Shown: positions 42,370 to 51,177, numbered from the stretch's first letter. The stretch is 56,996 bases of DNA from PALSA-607 sp036510735 (GCA_036510735.1 DATCDK010000027.1:1-56996); one strand, 5' to 3'. Translations and numbers: made by a program. Notes: generated from the letters alone by a model not told the origin.

Positions 42370-42994
42370 GATGATGCCAACCGCTGACGTGGCCAAGACC
42401 CCACGCGCCGAGCAAAGCGCCAGCGAGAACGGTCGCGGCGACGCTCCAGCGGCGGGCAGCGGCCATCGGCAAGGAGCGAGTCTGCTGTGGCAGCCAATCA
42501 CGTGGGCCCAGTTGCACAGTCTCGACGATATGAGCGACGACGTGCACGGTCATGGCTGCAAACCACAAGATGAAGCTTGCCTTGTGCACCGTCAACATCC
42601 GTTGTTGCCAGGATCCGTTGAAAAACAGCAGCGCCACACCGCTCGCGAGCAGCAGCACCGTGGAGAGCACCACGACCGGGCCCAACGCGCGCAACAATGC
42701 GGGCGGCGGCCCCTTTTGGCGGTATCCAGGCGCGCGCGTGTAGTAGCGCGTGAACCGGTACAACGTACTGCCAAGCTTGAAAGCCACCGGAGGAATCAAC
42801 GCGAACCCGATATACACGTGCGGGCGTAGTAACGCGTGAATCGCGGGGAGAGTCAGGCCCTCCGCCGCGAGCAAGATCAGCAAGAGCACGGCCGCCGAGC
42901 TGGTCAGCCGCGCATTCCCCTCAACTCCCGTCGCACGGATGTCGACCCGCTCGGACGAGTCGACTGCCTCGTCCCTTCGAAGCTGCATGAGCAT
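42362..42994 (-). CDS. Small membrane cytochrome-b-like protein
   Basis: A 210-residue protein with four to five helices and histidines placed as heme ligands: IHALLRPHVYIGFALI on one helix and LTVHKASFILWFAAMTVHVVAHI on another. This resembles the DUF4405/cytochrome b561-like group. It is the first gene of a minus-strand operon with the ferric-reductase-like flavocytochrome and the FMN-binding protein, and overlaps the former by 8 bp. A role as an extra heme carrier or quinone-interacting subunit is inferred. ATG 42994 or 42988 (MLMQL) can serve as start. The region to 43123 holds divergent promoters with the kinase. Confidence 0.75.
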   Translation of the reverse strand: MLMQLRRDEAVDSSERVDIRATGVEGNARLTSSAAVLLLILLAAEGLTLPAIHALLRPHVYIGFALIPPVAFKLGSTLYRFTRYYTRAPGYRQKGPPPALLRALGPVVVLSTVLLLASGVALLFFNGSWQQRMLTVHKASFILWFAAMTVHVVAHIVETVQLGPRDWLPQQTRSLPMAAARRWSVAATVLAGALLGAWGLGHVSGWHHHG

Positions 42995-43123
42995 GACGCT
43001 AACGCCAGCGCCTTACAGTTCAATGAAGGTGGATTAGCCCATAGTCCCGGGCTGCGCTGGTCAACCCTTCAGGCATCCGTAAGGTTCTATACGGGACCAT
43101 TCATCCGTGCGAGTTCCGCAGTA

Positions 43124-44386
43124 ATGAAAGCATCCGCTCCGATTCGGCGCGCTCTGCGTGTTGCGCTTGCCGCAACGATCGCTGTCGCGATCTGTTACTT
43201 CGCAATCGTGGCGGTCATTGTGCTGTTCGTTTCGAAGAATCTCCTACACGAAACAAGCGCACATGTCGATGCGCAACTGAGCAACGCACAGCGATTCACG
43301 GGGAGCGAACTCTCTTCGAGAGATTCAGTCCTGCATGATGTTGATGATCCACCCGTCTACCTCTGGCAAGTCAACGCTGCCAACGCCGTGACAGCGGCGA
43401 GCGCTGACGCCCCGCAGCTGCCCGCCGGCATCGTGACGCACTTGTCTGCGCTGCCACGCACAGCGTCAATCGACGGTCGCAAGTTCCTGTTTAGCTCCAT
43501 GAAGCGGCAGGATGGATCCCAGTTGATTGCTGCCGAAAGCCTTTTGCAGCAGTCGCATGTTCGCAGCGTGCTCCTCACGTCTGCGTTGGCGGTTTCGCCG
43601 TTTCTGCTCGCTGGCGTCTTTGTGTGCGCCTTCATCATCGGGCGCGCGGCGTCGAAGCCTCTCGAGCGCGCGCGATTGCGTCAGCTCGAGTTCACGGCCG
43701 ATGCGTCGCACGAACTGCGCACGCCGTTGACGGTGGTTGAAGCTGAGGTCGGGCTTGCTTTGGCGACGAATCGGACTGCTGGTGGTTACCGGGACGCACT
43801 TGTGCGCGTGTCCGGTGAGACCCAGCGGCTGCGTCGTATCGTCGAAGACATGATGTGGCTCGCGCGCTTCGACTCACATCCGCCCGCGCCACAGGCCGCG
43901 ATTGTCGACGTGACGACAGTGGCACGGCAATGTGCAGATCGGTTCGCGCCAGTCGTGCAGTCTCGGAATCTCGATTTGACGGTGAGTCTCACAGGGCTCG
44001 ACCTCGCACACGTGGCAGCCGCGCCGGAATGGGTTGACCGTCTTATCGGGGTCCTGCTCGACAACGCGACCCGCTATGCGAATTCTCCCGGCCGCATCGT
44101 CGTCACCGTTGCATGCACTGCGAGCCACGTGGCACTGACGGTCGCTGATGACGGGCCGGGGATTCCGCTTGCGGAGCGAGCGCGCCTGTTCGATCGGTTT
44201 CATCGAATCGATGAGACCGGCAGCGAAGGCGCTGGTCTCGGGCTCGCCATCGCCGACGCCATCGTGTGTTCCACGCATGGACGGTGGACCGTCGGCGACT
44301 CCGAGCTCGGGGGAGCGCGGATGACCGTCACTTGGCCGCGATACCGCAGCGGGGCGCTGCCACGGCTCGTCTCGCCACGGCTGTGA
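43124..44386 (+). CDS. Orphan HisKA-type sensor histidine kinase
   Basis: A 420-residue kinase from ATG 43124: two membrane helices flanking an extracytoplasmic region of about 110 residues, then a HisKA dimerisation helix (DASHELRTPLTVVEAEVGLA) and HATPase_c (VLLDNATRYANSPGR, VADDGPGIPLAERARLFDRF, GSEGAGLGLAIADAIV). The H-box and ATP-binding boxes are intact. Unusually, no response-regulator gene lies upstream or downstream: the upstream 129 bp are intergenic, and the downstream gene is a phosphatase remnant. Being divergent from the flavocytochrome operon, it may sense redox or envelope state for that system. The ribosome binding site is weak. Confidence 0.9.
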   Translation: MKASAPIRRALRVALAATIAVAICYFAIVAVIVLFVSKNLLHETSAHVDAQLSNAQRFTGSELSSRDSVLHDVDDPPVYLWQVNAANAVTAASADAPQLPAGIVTHLSALPRTASIDGRKFLFSSMKRQDGSQLIAAESLLQQSHVRSVLLTSALAVSPFLLAGVFVCAFIIGRAASKPLERARLRQLEFTADASHELRTPLTVVEAEVGLALATNRTAGGYRDALVRVSGETQRLRRIVEDMMWLARFDSHPPAPQAAIVDVTTVARQCADRFAPVVQSRNLDLTVSLTGLDLAHVAAAPEWVDRLIGVLLDNATRYANSPGRIVVTVACTASHVALTVADDGPGIPLAERARLFDRFHRIDETGSEGAGLGLAIADAIVCSTHGRWTVGDSELGGARMTVTWPRYRSGALPRLVSPRL

Positions 44387-45301
44387 TTGGCCACCAGAGG
44401 GTTCGATGTGTCGTCCTGGGCGTGGGTCTGACGCTGGCAATCTCGAGCTGCACGGCCAGCCACCCAGCTGCGGCGACGCACGCCAGTTCGGTGGCACCTG
44501 TCGTCCGCAGCGGGGCGCCGCCGAGTTCGATCGCTGCTGGGTCGGCACCTGTGCCCGTCGCGAGTTCTGCCGCGGAGGTGTCCCCGACGGTCGTGGCATC
44601 GTCAGCGCAGCCACCATCGCGTAGTCCGGTAGCACAACGAACCTCAGCCGCGCCGAATCGCACCGCCACTCCGACGCTGCCGGTGGGTCCGACCAGGGCT
44701 CGCCCGTGCGGAGTCAGCGGCACTGCCCACTACACCCACGTCCTGTGGATCTGGATGGAGAACAAGGGCTATGGCTCTGTCATCGGGAGTAGCAACGCGC
44801 CGTTTGAAAACTCAATCGCTATGCAATGCGGATTGGCAACGAACGACAACGGTGTCTCGCACCCGTCGCTACCGAACTACCTCGCAGCTACCGGAGGGTC
44901 GACGTTTGGAGTGACTGATGACGCAAATCCGTCGGCACATCAGATCAGCGCCAACTCGATCTTCGGTCAGCTTGACCAGGCCGGGCTGATGTGGCGACGA
45001 CACCCATGATTGCCCCGTGCGAACAGGCGATGAGTGGCTGGCGACATGGATTCCGAAGATCCTCGCTGGGCCGAACTACACGAGTGGCAGCACGCTCATC
45101 ATTGTCACGTGGGACGAAGCCGAAGGATCGAGCAACCGCATACCCACGATCGTCATCGGCCCGAGCGTGCCGGTCGGTACTGTCGCCACGCAGCGCTTCG
45201 ACCACTACGCGTTGCTGCGCACCACGGAAGACATTCTTGTTCTTCCGCATCTGCAAGCCGCGGCCTCCGCACCATCGATGGCTGACGCTTTCGGGCTTTA
45301 G
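44383..45301 (+). pseudogene. SapM-like acid phosphatase lipoprotein broken by an internal deletion and frameshift
   Basis: The first part (from GTG 44383, overlapping the kinase stop) has a lipoprotein signal (LTLAISSC), a Ser/Pro linker and the family blocks HVLWIWMENKGYGSVIGSS and SHPSLPNYLAATGG up to LDQAGLMW. Directly after this, another frame continues the family with DDTHDCPVRTGDEWLATW, LIIVTWDEAEG and a FDHYALLRTTEDIL tail to TAG 45299. Normal family members have roughly 65-80 residues between these blocks (compare the intact gene at 18742). So a deletion near 44992-44995 removed the middle and shifted the frame; translation from the start hits TGA at 45008-45010. Function is probably lost unless the break is an assembly error. 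Confidence 0.85.
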
Positions 45302-45513
45302 GTGCTAGCGAGCCGCAACGCAAGCCTTGGGCAGGCCGCGATTGCTCGCTCGGCGTGATCACGCAGTGACGCAGGCACACTCGGCTCGGGAATCAGCGGG
45401 AATCCCCACTCGTCGCGGCTGACCAACTCAGGCAACAGTTCGGCGCATAGTCCGCGGCCGTCGCACGCGGTCCAGTCGACCACGATGCGTGGCCCTGCCT
45501 TTGTGGTCTTCAT
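45298..45513 (-). CDS. Small ferredoxin with three cysteines
   Basis: A 71-residue protein from ATG 45513 with the pattern CDGRGLC (C-x5-C) and a distant C-P pair (AACPRLAL), as in the 3Fe-4S (or 3-Cys 4Fe-4S) ferredoxins of actinobacteria. It is the last gene of a five-gene unit joined by ATGA overlaps, directly behind the NuoF-like gene. It probably accepts electrons from that protein or hands them to the membrane heme protein. A longer in-frame start at 45561 is possible but would intrude into the NuoF-like gene. Confidence 0.88.
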   Translation of the reverse strand: MKTTKAGPRIVVDWTACDGRGLCAELLPELVSRDEWGFPLIPEPSVPASLRDHAERAIAACPRLALRLAST

Positions 45514-46793
45514 CGCGTGACCGCGGTAGGCAGCACGACATCGCTGGACGTACGGCTGCAACGGCCCGCAAGGTGCAACTCGACTTCAGCTGCGAAAACC
45601 CGCAAGCCGCTACGTAGGAAGCGCATGCTTCCGTCAGGGTGGTGGCATGCGCCGCGGCCCACGACGATTCCTCCGAGTCGGAGCATTTCATCGACAGCGC
45701 GCCGTCCACCGGCGCCTCCAAAAGCGACGGACTTCAACTCGTTCGCGATGCGCGGGAGGCCGTTCAAGCACGGCCCACATTGCCCGGCCGACTCCTCCGC
45801 GAGATAGCTCATGACTCGGCTCATCTCAACGAGACCGCACGTTCCTGCGCCCATCGCGACTACGACACCGGCGCCGGGCGACGCACCCAGCGGAGCGAGA
45901 TCGGATCGTGACAGCTTGGCGAAGGTCACTTCGTCGGCTGTCAGCCAGGTGCCGTGGTAGCCACCGAGCAGGACGGCTTCAAGGTGCGTCGACGCGCCGC
46001 CGGCGAGAGCGAGCACGTCTGCCAAGGGCGTTCCGTGTCCTGTCTCGACAATGCCGGGCGCACGTACTGCACCGCCGACCGTGAGCAGCATCGTGCCAGG
46101 CGCGTCGGGTGTGCCCGCCGAGCGAAACCACGCTGCCCCGCGTCGGGCGATCAGTGCCAGCAAGGCGAGCGTTTCAACGTTGCTCACCAGCGTCGGCCGA
46201 CCACGCACCCCACGCTCGGTGACCCTGGGCGACTTGAAGCGAGGAAGTGCCGCACTGCCCGAGATGTGGCTGACCACCGCTGTTTCCTCGCCCGAGATGA
46301 ACGCGTCGGGCGCTGCAACCACTGTGACCGAGACGGGGTCCAATCCGGCGTGGCGGCGCTCGGCGAGCAGATCGGTTAACACCGCGACATCCAGCCGGTG
46401 GTTGGCGTAGAGATACGCGTCGGTTGCATTCGTCGCCCGCGCGACAAGCTGCAAACCATCGAGCACCAGATGCGGACGTCGAGCAAGCAGCCACCGATCC
46501 TTGGCGCTCGCTGGCTCGCCTTCGGCACCGTTGGCAACCACGATCGCCCAGCCGCGCGCTGCAATCACCGCTTCAAGCTTGCGATACAAGGGAAAGCCAG
46601 CACCGCCATGTCCGGTGAGACCGCTGTCGACGGCGAGCCGCAGCACGGCGTTCGCATCCATAGCGGGAACTGCACCGTGCGCAACCAGGTGAGCCCGCAA
46701 CTCGCGTTGTGACGCGGGCGACGGCCCCATCAGGGCGCCATGAGCAGCGACCTCGGCATCGGTCTGCACGTCTTCGTCGAACAAGATTGTCAT
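45510..46793 (-). CDS. NuoF-like NADH-binding FMN/iron-sulfur protein (SLBB-containing)
   Basis: A 427-residue protein with the NuoF layout: the FMN/NADH site with GHGGAGFPLYRK (near residue 60) and VANGAEGEPASAKDR (near 90), the ISGEETAVVSHISG helix, an SLBB segment (TVGGAVRAPGIVETGHGTPL), and the C-terminal cluster domain ESAGQCGPCLNGL...GRGACHH. In complex I the last domain binds the N3 [4Fe-4S] cluster through C-x2-C-x2-C plus one distant Cys. Here the first of these is Ala (SAGQC), leaving three. It is not next to other nuo genes, so it is a stand-alone NADH-oxidising module. ATGA overlaps link it to the heme protein before it and the ferredoxin after it. Confidence 0.9.
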   Translation of the reverse strand: MTILFDEDVQTDAEVAAHGALMGPSPASQRELRAHLVAHGAVPAMDANAVLRLAVDSGLTGHGGAGFPLYRKLEAVIAARGWAIVVANGAEGEPASAKDRWLLARRPHLVLDGLQLVARATNATDAYLYANHRLDVAVLTDLLAERRHAGLDPVSVTVVAAPDAFISGEETAVVSHISGSAALPRFKSPRVTERGVRGRPTLVSNVETLALLALIARRGAAWFRSAGTPDAPGTMLLTVGGAVRAPGIVETGHGTPLADVLALAGGASTHLEAVLLGGYHGTWLTADEVTFAKLSRSDLAPLGASPGAGVVVAMGAGTCGLVEMSRVMSYLAEESAGQCGPCLNGLPRIANELKSVAFGGAGGRRAVDEMLRLGGIVVGRGACHHPDGSMRFLRSGLRVFAAEVELHLAGRCSRTSSDVVLPTAVTR

Positions 46794-47407
46794 CAGACGC
46801 CCTTCGAAACGGTGAGCAAGCGCGTTTCACGAGATGGAACTTGGGTGCCGGTCGTCCTGTCAGTCGGGTCGAGGAATCGCGTCGACAGCCGCCAGCCGAT
46901 CAACCCGGCGACCGTGAGCGTGCACACGGTGAGAAGCCCCAGCATCCAGGCGCTGTGCATATCGGTGCCTGTGCCGATGGTATGCAGAACAGCAAATGGC
47001 CACAGCGCGTACGCCGCCCAGTGAATTGCGCGCCATACGCGATGTCCGATTCGCTGACGCAGCAGGCTCGTGACGATGAGCGCGACCATGAGATCCAGTG
47101 ATGCGGCACCGAGTCCGATCCAGAGCGGCTTCGGGTGGCTGCCGAACGGAACCACCGCATCGAGCCAGCGCAGCTGCGACTGCGGGTCGAGCGTTAACGT
47201 CACCACGTGCAGCGTCAGGAACACCACAGCGAGCAGGCTGGCGGAGCGATGGACCGCACTGACGGCGAATCGGGGAAGTCCCGGCAGAAGGCGGCCGGAG
47301 CGGGTAGCGATGCCAAGAGCCACGACCAGTGTGAGCAGCACGAGACTGACGACGCCACTCGACCGGCCGAGATACCACAGTGCCTTGTCGATCGATGCGC
47401 TGCTCAT
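46793..47407 (-). CDS. Ferric-reductase-like membrane cytochrome b (MsrQ-like)
   Basis: A 204-residue protein from ATG 47407 with about six helices. Histidines fit heme coordination: AVHRSASLLAVVFLTLHVV on one helix and AIHWAAYALWPFAVLHTIGTGTD on a later helix. It lacks any flavin domain, as in MsrQ/YedZ and similar ferric-reductase transmembrane proteins that take electrons from soluble partners. Coupled by ATGA overlaps to apbE and the NuoF-like gene, it is the likely membrane exit for electrons from NADH. The start overlaps the apbE stop at 47404-47407. Confidence 0.9.
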   Translation of the reverse strand: MSSASIDKALWYLGRSSGVVSLVLLTLVVALGIATRSGRLLPGLPRFAVSAVHRSASLLAVVFLTLHVVTLTLDPQSQLRWLDAVVPFGSHPKPLWIGLGAASLDLMVALIVTSLLRQRIGHRVWRAIHWAAYALWPFAVLHTIGTGTDMHSAWMLGLLTVCTLTVAGLIGWRLSTRFLDPTDRTTGTQVPSRETRLLTVSKGV

Positions 47408-48351
47408 GCTGCAACCTCCGCTGGCCAGCTGCCGAGGGTGTGAACGCGGCCGTCGTGGTCGACAAGGCGAGCGGCGACGCCGCGACTGGCCAGCCACGGT
47501 TCGGCAGCGCGACCGCGCACGATCGCGGCGGTGGTTGCGGCATTGGCATCGACGCAGTTGTTGGCGACGACAGTCACCGTTCGCCAGATCGGCACGGCCG
47601 GACGCCGAGTGGCCGGGTCGAGGATGTGATGAAGACGCGACCTGCCACGCTGCCATGTGCGAGTGATCGTGCTCGACGTCGCGACTGCGCATCCGTCATG
47701 TAGAACAACGACGGCGCTCGGGCCAGTGGTGACGTCAGGCAGATCCTGCACGCGCACCACCCACCCGCCGTCCGGACCGGTTCCGGCTGTTGCGATGTCG
47801 CCGCCCAGACTCACGAGCACGCCGACGCCGAGCTCGCGATGAATCCGACCGGTACACCGATCTGCACACCACGCCTTGGCGGTTGCGCCTAGATCGAGTA
47901 CGAGCCCAGCGGGCACGCGCACCCGTCGTTTAGCGTGATCAAACTCGACGTCGTGCCAGGTCGTCCGGTACACGAGGCGATAGGTGAGAGGCAGCACGGC
48001 GACATCTGAACCCACGGCGGATGCCTTCTGAATTTCGCCGAAGTCGCGGTCGTAGCCCAGCCGGCTCATGTCCGTGCCCATGGTCGGATCGACGTCGCCG
48101 TCGGTCACCCGTGCCACATCAAGTGCGCACGCTAAGACGTTGGCAAGCATGCCGCTCACGGGTGTCCATGCGTTGCCGCGCGTTGCCAGGCGAGCGACCT
48201 CAGAGTCGGATCGAAACCGACTGCACGCGAGGTCCAGCTGTGCCAACTCATCGACGACGATGTGTCGTGCAGCCTCGAGGTATGCAGGGTCAGTGACAAC
48301 GACGCTCGCCGTTGTCCCTATGGCAGGCCACTGCGCTGCGGGGAGCGTCAT
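47404..48351 (-). CDS. apbE: FAD:protein FMN transferase (ApbE)
   Basis: A 315-residue ApbE-family protein: MGTTASV-like start (WPAIGTTASVVV), SRFRSDSEVARL, VDPTMGTDMSRLGYD, LDLGATAKAWCADRC, VSLGGDIATAG, and the Mg-binding region with ATSSTITRTWQ, HHILDPATRRPA and VDANAATTAAIV. ApbE uses FAD to attach FMN covalently to Thr in exported FMN-binding domains; two such targets lie nearby at 40311 and 51177. No signal peptide is seen, so it may act in the cytosol or at the membrane face. Many ApbE proteins are lipoproteins, so topology should be checked. Member of a five-gene ATGA-coupled unit. Confidence 0.95.
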   Translation of the reverse strand: MTLPAAQWPAIGTTASVVVTDPAYLEAARHIVVDELAQLDLACSRFRSDSEVARLATRGNAWTPVSGMLANVLACALDVARVTDGDVDPTMGTDMSRLGYDRDFGEIQKASAVGSDVAVLPLTYRLVYRTTWHDVEFDHAKRRVRVPAGLVLDLGATAKAWCADRCTGRIHRELGVGVLVSLGGDIATAGTGPDGGWVVRVQDLPDVTTGPSAVVVLHDGCAVATSSTITRTWQRGRSRLHHILDPATRRPAVPIWRTVTVVANNCVDANAATTAAIVRGRAAEPWLASRGVAARLVDHDGRVHTLGSWPAEVAA

Positions 48352-48638
48352 GATCCACTCGAAACTGCGTGGTGACCCGACCCTGACGTTGATTGCTGAA
48401 CGGTGGCCTGCGGCGTCGTAGTGACAGTCGTTGTGCCGTCGTCCGACGATGAGTTCGACGTGCTGGTCGGACTCGTCTGAGTGGTGGTTGTCACCGCGGT
48501 TGGGGTAGTTGCTGCGGTGTGATGGATGCCTTGCTGGGCAAGCATCACGCTAAGGCCGACGACGCCAGCGATACTCACTGTTGCGATGGTTGCGTTGGCC
48601 GTGGCTATCCGACGCATTCCGTCAGCTCGCGTGGTCAT
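48348..48638 (-). CDS. Small membrane-anchored Thr/Ser-rich protein
   Basis: A 96-residue protein with one N-terminal helix (TIATVSIAGVVGLSVMLAQQ) and an extracytoplasmic tail dominated by Thr, Ser and Gln. It is the first gene of the ApbE-heme-NuoF-ferredoxin unit and overlaps apbE by ATGA. Similar short proteins often accompany ApbE/FMN-binding loci in actinobacteria, as I recall. No catalytic motif is visible; a spacer or assembly role is speculation. Confidence 0.8.
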   Translation of the reverse strand: MTTRADGMRRIATANATIATVSIAGVVGLSVMLAQQGIHHTAATTPTAVTTTTQTSPTSTSNSSSDDGTTTVTTTPQATVQQSTSGSGHHAVSSGS

Positions 48639-48715
48639 TGCGACCTCCTATGCAGTAACTCGGTATCAACACATCGGTTGGATTCGCCAACCCGTTCACT
48701 CTGACCTTGAAGCAA

Positions 48716-48748
48716 CTGTCTGACAGCTGACATAAAGCGGTCTGACAG
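48716..48748. promoter_or_regulatory. Candidate operator/promoter between the apbE and flippase operons
   Basis: The 11-bp palindrome CTGTCTGACAG (48716-48726) is followed by a second TCTGACAG (48741-48748). TTGAAG (48708 region) and CATAAA 18 bp later could be a plus-strand promoter across the first copy. Divergent operons flank this site, so shared regulation is possible. Evidence is pattern only. Confidence 0.35.
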
Positions 48749-48898
48749 ATTCCTGAGAATCCCTCGCCGCTAGGCCAAGTGCTTCGGTCTCCAACATGCA
48801 CCGTCGACCTGACAATGGCGTGAAAATCGCTCGCAGGAACGGTGGCAGGCGCGACTATCCGTCACCCGTTCGTAAGGTCGGTCAGGCACTCTGGAAAC

Positions 48899-49879
48899 AT
48901 GTCGAGTTCTGCCGCGCCCTGTCGTGGTCTCGGGTGGCGCGCTGCGATCGGCGGAACGGCGCTTCTTGCCCTGATCGTGTGGGTGATCGCATACCACGCC
49001 AGCCTGACTCAGGCCGTCGCCCAGATCTCGGCGTTGCCGGGTCCGTCGTGGTCGGCAATCTTCATTGCCGTTGGTGCCGTGGTCGCGAGCTATTGCTGCT
49101 CAGCTGTAGCTCTGTCAGCGGCTGCTGGTCGCCGATTGCCGGCGGGTCGCACAATGCTTGTACAGTTCGCAGCCGCGGCCGCAAACCGGGTGACGCCGGG
49201 TGGCGTAGGTGGCACGGCAGTCAATGCGCGATACCTGCGCACCCAGGCGTTGTCGCCGGGAGCCGTGGGTGCCGCACTGTCGCTATCCGCAATAGCGCAC
49301 ATCGGGATCGCAACTATCGGCGTACTCGTCATAAGCCCGACGATGACCAAGCTACCGATCGGGCAATCACTGCTCACCGCTCGGATCCACGGTCTTCCGG
49401 TGATTGTCCCGGTACTGGTCGTCCTGATTTTGATGGTGTGGTTGCTTGTACGCGCCGCCCGGAGCCGGCTGCGCGACGATGGGCGGATATCAGTCACGTT
49501 CCATGACGCTCTGAGTGCGTTGTCGAGTGCAACGCACCAGCCGAAGCGCCTCGCGCTGCTGCTCGCAGCGACAGCTGGTGTGAAGGCAACAAACCTGCTG
49601 GCGCTGCTTGCGGCGACGTGGGCATTTGACGGCGATATCGCCGATTGGCGCGTCGCCGTTGTCTACCTGGTAGGTGTTCCTATCGCGGAGGCGATTCCGA
49701 CGCCAGGCGGAATCGGAGGCGTTGATGCCGTCCTGGTCGCCGGCCTCGCCCGCGTCGGCACTTCCACTGCTGGCGCGGTGATAGCTGCGGTGATTGTCTT
49801 TCGATTGTTGACGTTCTGGGCACCCATCGTGCCCGGGATGATGTCCGCAGGCCTGCTACGGCGCCAACACGCCCTATGA
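48899..49879 (+). CDS. LPG-synthase-TM/flippase-like integral membrane protein (UPF0104, AglD-like)
   Basis: About 326 residues with eight to nine helices and the PF03706 blocks FAAAAANRVTPGGVGGTAVNARYL and VGVPIAEAIPTPGGIGGVDAVLV split around the core. These proteins resemble the membrane half of MprF and are thought to flip lipids or lipid-linked intermediates. ATG 48899 has GGAAA closely upstream; upstream in-frame ATG 48842 is less likely. It leads a plus-strand operon (48899-52543) with all junctions overlapping. Confidence 0.88.
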   Translation: MSSSAAPCRGLGWRAAIGGTALLALIVWVIAYHASLTQAVAQISALPGPSWSAIFIAVGAVVASYCCSAVALSAAAGRRLPAGRTMLVQFAAAAANRVTPGGVGGTAVNARYLRTQALSPGAVGAALSLSAIAHIGIATIGVLVISPTMTKLPIGQSLLTARIHGLPVIVPVLVVLILMVWLLVRAARSRLRDDGRISVTFHDALSALSSATHQPKRLALLLAATAGVKATNLLALLAATWAFDGDIADWRVAVVYLVGVPIAEAIPTPGGIGGVDAVLVAGLARVGTSTAGAVIAAVIVFRLLTFWAPIVPGMMSAGLLRRQHAL

Positions 49880-51177
49880 GTGTCGCGATGCCGAACCAAC
49901 GTCACCGCCGCATCCTGGTCGCCGTCGTGACAACGGCGGCCGCTGCTGCGGCCGTGGTCGGTGCGCTAACGGGGAGGTCCGCATCGTCGACGGCTGGCAT
50001 GCCGCGCGCGTTCGTTGCCAATAGTTCTCCGCCGGTTGCTCAAGCGGCGGCGCCGATTGCGAGCACATTTGCACCGCAAGGTTCGAGCCTGCCGAGTACA
50101 CCAGCCGTGGCTGTGCCCTCGGTGGTTGCGCCTGCGATCTCGTCGCCGACCGCCGTTTCGACGGCTGCCGACCCGGCTTGGACGGGGGTAGCACCTGCTG
50201 CGGCGGTGGGTTTCCTGCAGCCAGGATCTGACCCCAGCGTGCTCCCGGCCGATCTTCTGATTGCCGACAAGAGAAACAACCGGCTCATCGTCATCGATCC
50301 ACAGGGACGTCTGGTGTGGCAATTCCCGCGTCCGGGCGACCTTGCGGCAGGTCAGACTTTCCTCATCCCCGACGACGCGTTCTTTAGTGCCGATGGCAAG
50401 TACATCGTCGCCACGGAAGAGGACGACTTTGCGATCCGTGTCATCGATGTCGCGACGCACCGAATTGTTGCGAGCTACGGGCACCCCGGCGTGCACGGCT
50501 CCGGGCCGGGGTACGTGTGGAATCCCGACGACGCGATGATGTTGGCCAACGGCGATCTGGTGAGCGCCGACATCAAGAATTGCCGGGTCATCGTCGTGTC
50601 GCCGGCCGCCCAGACAGTTACGCGGCAGTTGGGTATCACGGGGCACTGCACGCACCACCCGCCGTCCACCTTCGGTAGTCCTAACGGCGCGTTCCCGACA
50701 ACCACTGGCCACTATCTCGTCACCGAGATCAACGGCGACTGGGTCGATGAGATAGACCTCACCGGACACGTGTACTGGAGCACGCATCCTCCAAGCGTGC
50801 GATACCCATCGGACACGAACGAGATCGGCCCTAACAGATATCTGACAGTCGACTACTCGTCTCCGGGTCAGGTCGTCGTCTTCAACCAAGCCGGACAAAC
50901 GCTTTGGCGCTACGCCCCGACTGGGTCGGGCCGTCTGAATCATCCGTCTCTTGCGCTCCCCCTGCCGAACGGCGACATCCTCCTCAACGATGACCTCAAC
51001 GATCGCGTGATCGTCGTGGACCCGCGGACGAACACAGTCGTCTGGCAATACGGACACACGGGCGTGCGAGGCGTCGCGGCTGGGTATCTCAACATCCCCG
51101 ATGGGGTTGATCTCGTACCTCCGTATTCGTTCGCGGCTGCTCACACGGCGGCTCTCGGCCCTCTAGGCGGACCCTAA
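49876..51177 (+). CDS. Exported NHL/PQQ-like beta-propeller protein
   Basis: A 433-residue protein with an N-terminal membrane anchor/signal (ILVAVVTTAAAAAAVVGALTG), an Ala/Ser/Pro linker to about residue 110, then a six-bladed-type propeller: LLIADKRNNRLIVIDPQGRL, the block IPDDAFFSADGKYIV, DDAMMLANGDLVSADIKNCR, YLTVDYSSPGQVVVFNQAG and ILLNDDLNDRVIVVDPRTNT. The repeating strand motifs end in WQYGHTG. Strongly similar, block for block, to the C-terminal half of the protein at 52557, so the two are paralogues. It may scaffold or sense extracellular partners. It overlaps the flippase gene by ATGA and the FMN-binding gene by TAATG. Confidence 0.88.
   Translation: MSVAMPNQRHRRILVAVVTTAAAAAAVVGALTGRSASSTAGMPRAFVANSSPPVAQAAAPIASTFAPQGSSLPSTPAVAVPSVVAPAISSPTAVSTAADPAWTGVAPAAAVGFLQPGSDPSVLPADLLIADKRNNRLIVIDPQGRLVWQFPRPGDLAAGQTFLIPDDAFFSADGKYIVATEEDDFAIRVIDVATHRIVASYGHPGVHGSGPGYVWNPDDAMMLANGDLVSADIKNCRVIVVSPAAQTVTRQLGITGHCTHHPPSTFGSPNGAFPTTTGHYLVTEINGDWVDEIDLTGHVYWSTHPPSVRYPSDTNEIGPNRYLTVDYSSPGQVVVFNQAGQTLWRYAPTGSGRLNHPSLALPLPNGDILLNDDLNDRVIVVDPRTNTVVWQYGHTGVRGVAAGYLNIPDGVDLVPPYSFAAAHTAALGPLGGP

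Noticed and set aside
45298..46793. Part of a complex I operon
   Set aside because: No other nuo genes are adjacent; the NuoF-like protein is coupled to apbE and a cytochrome instead.
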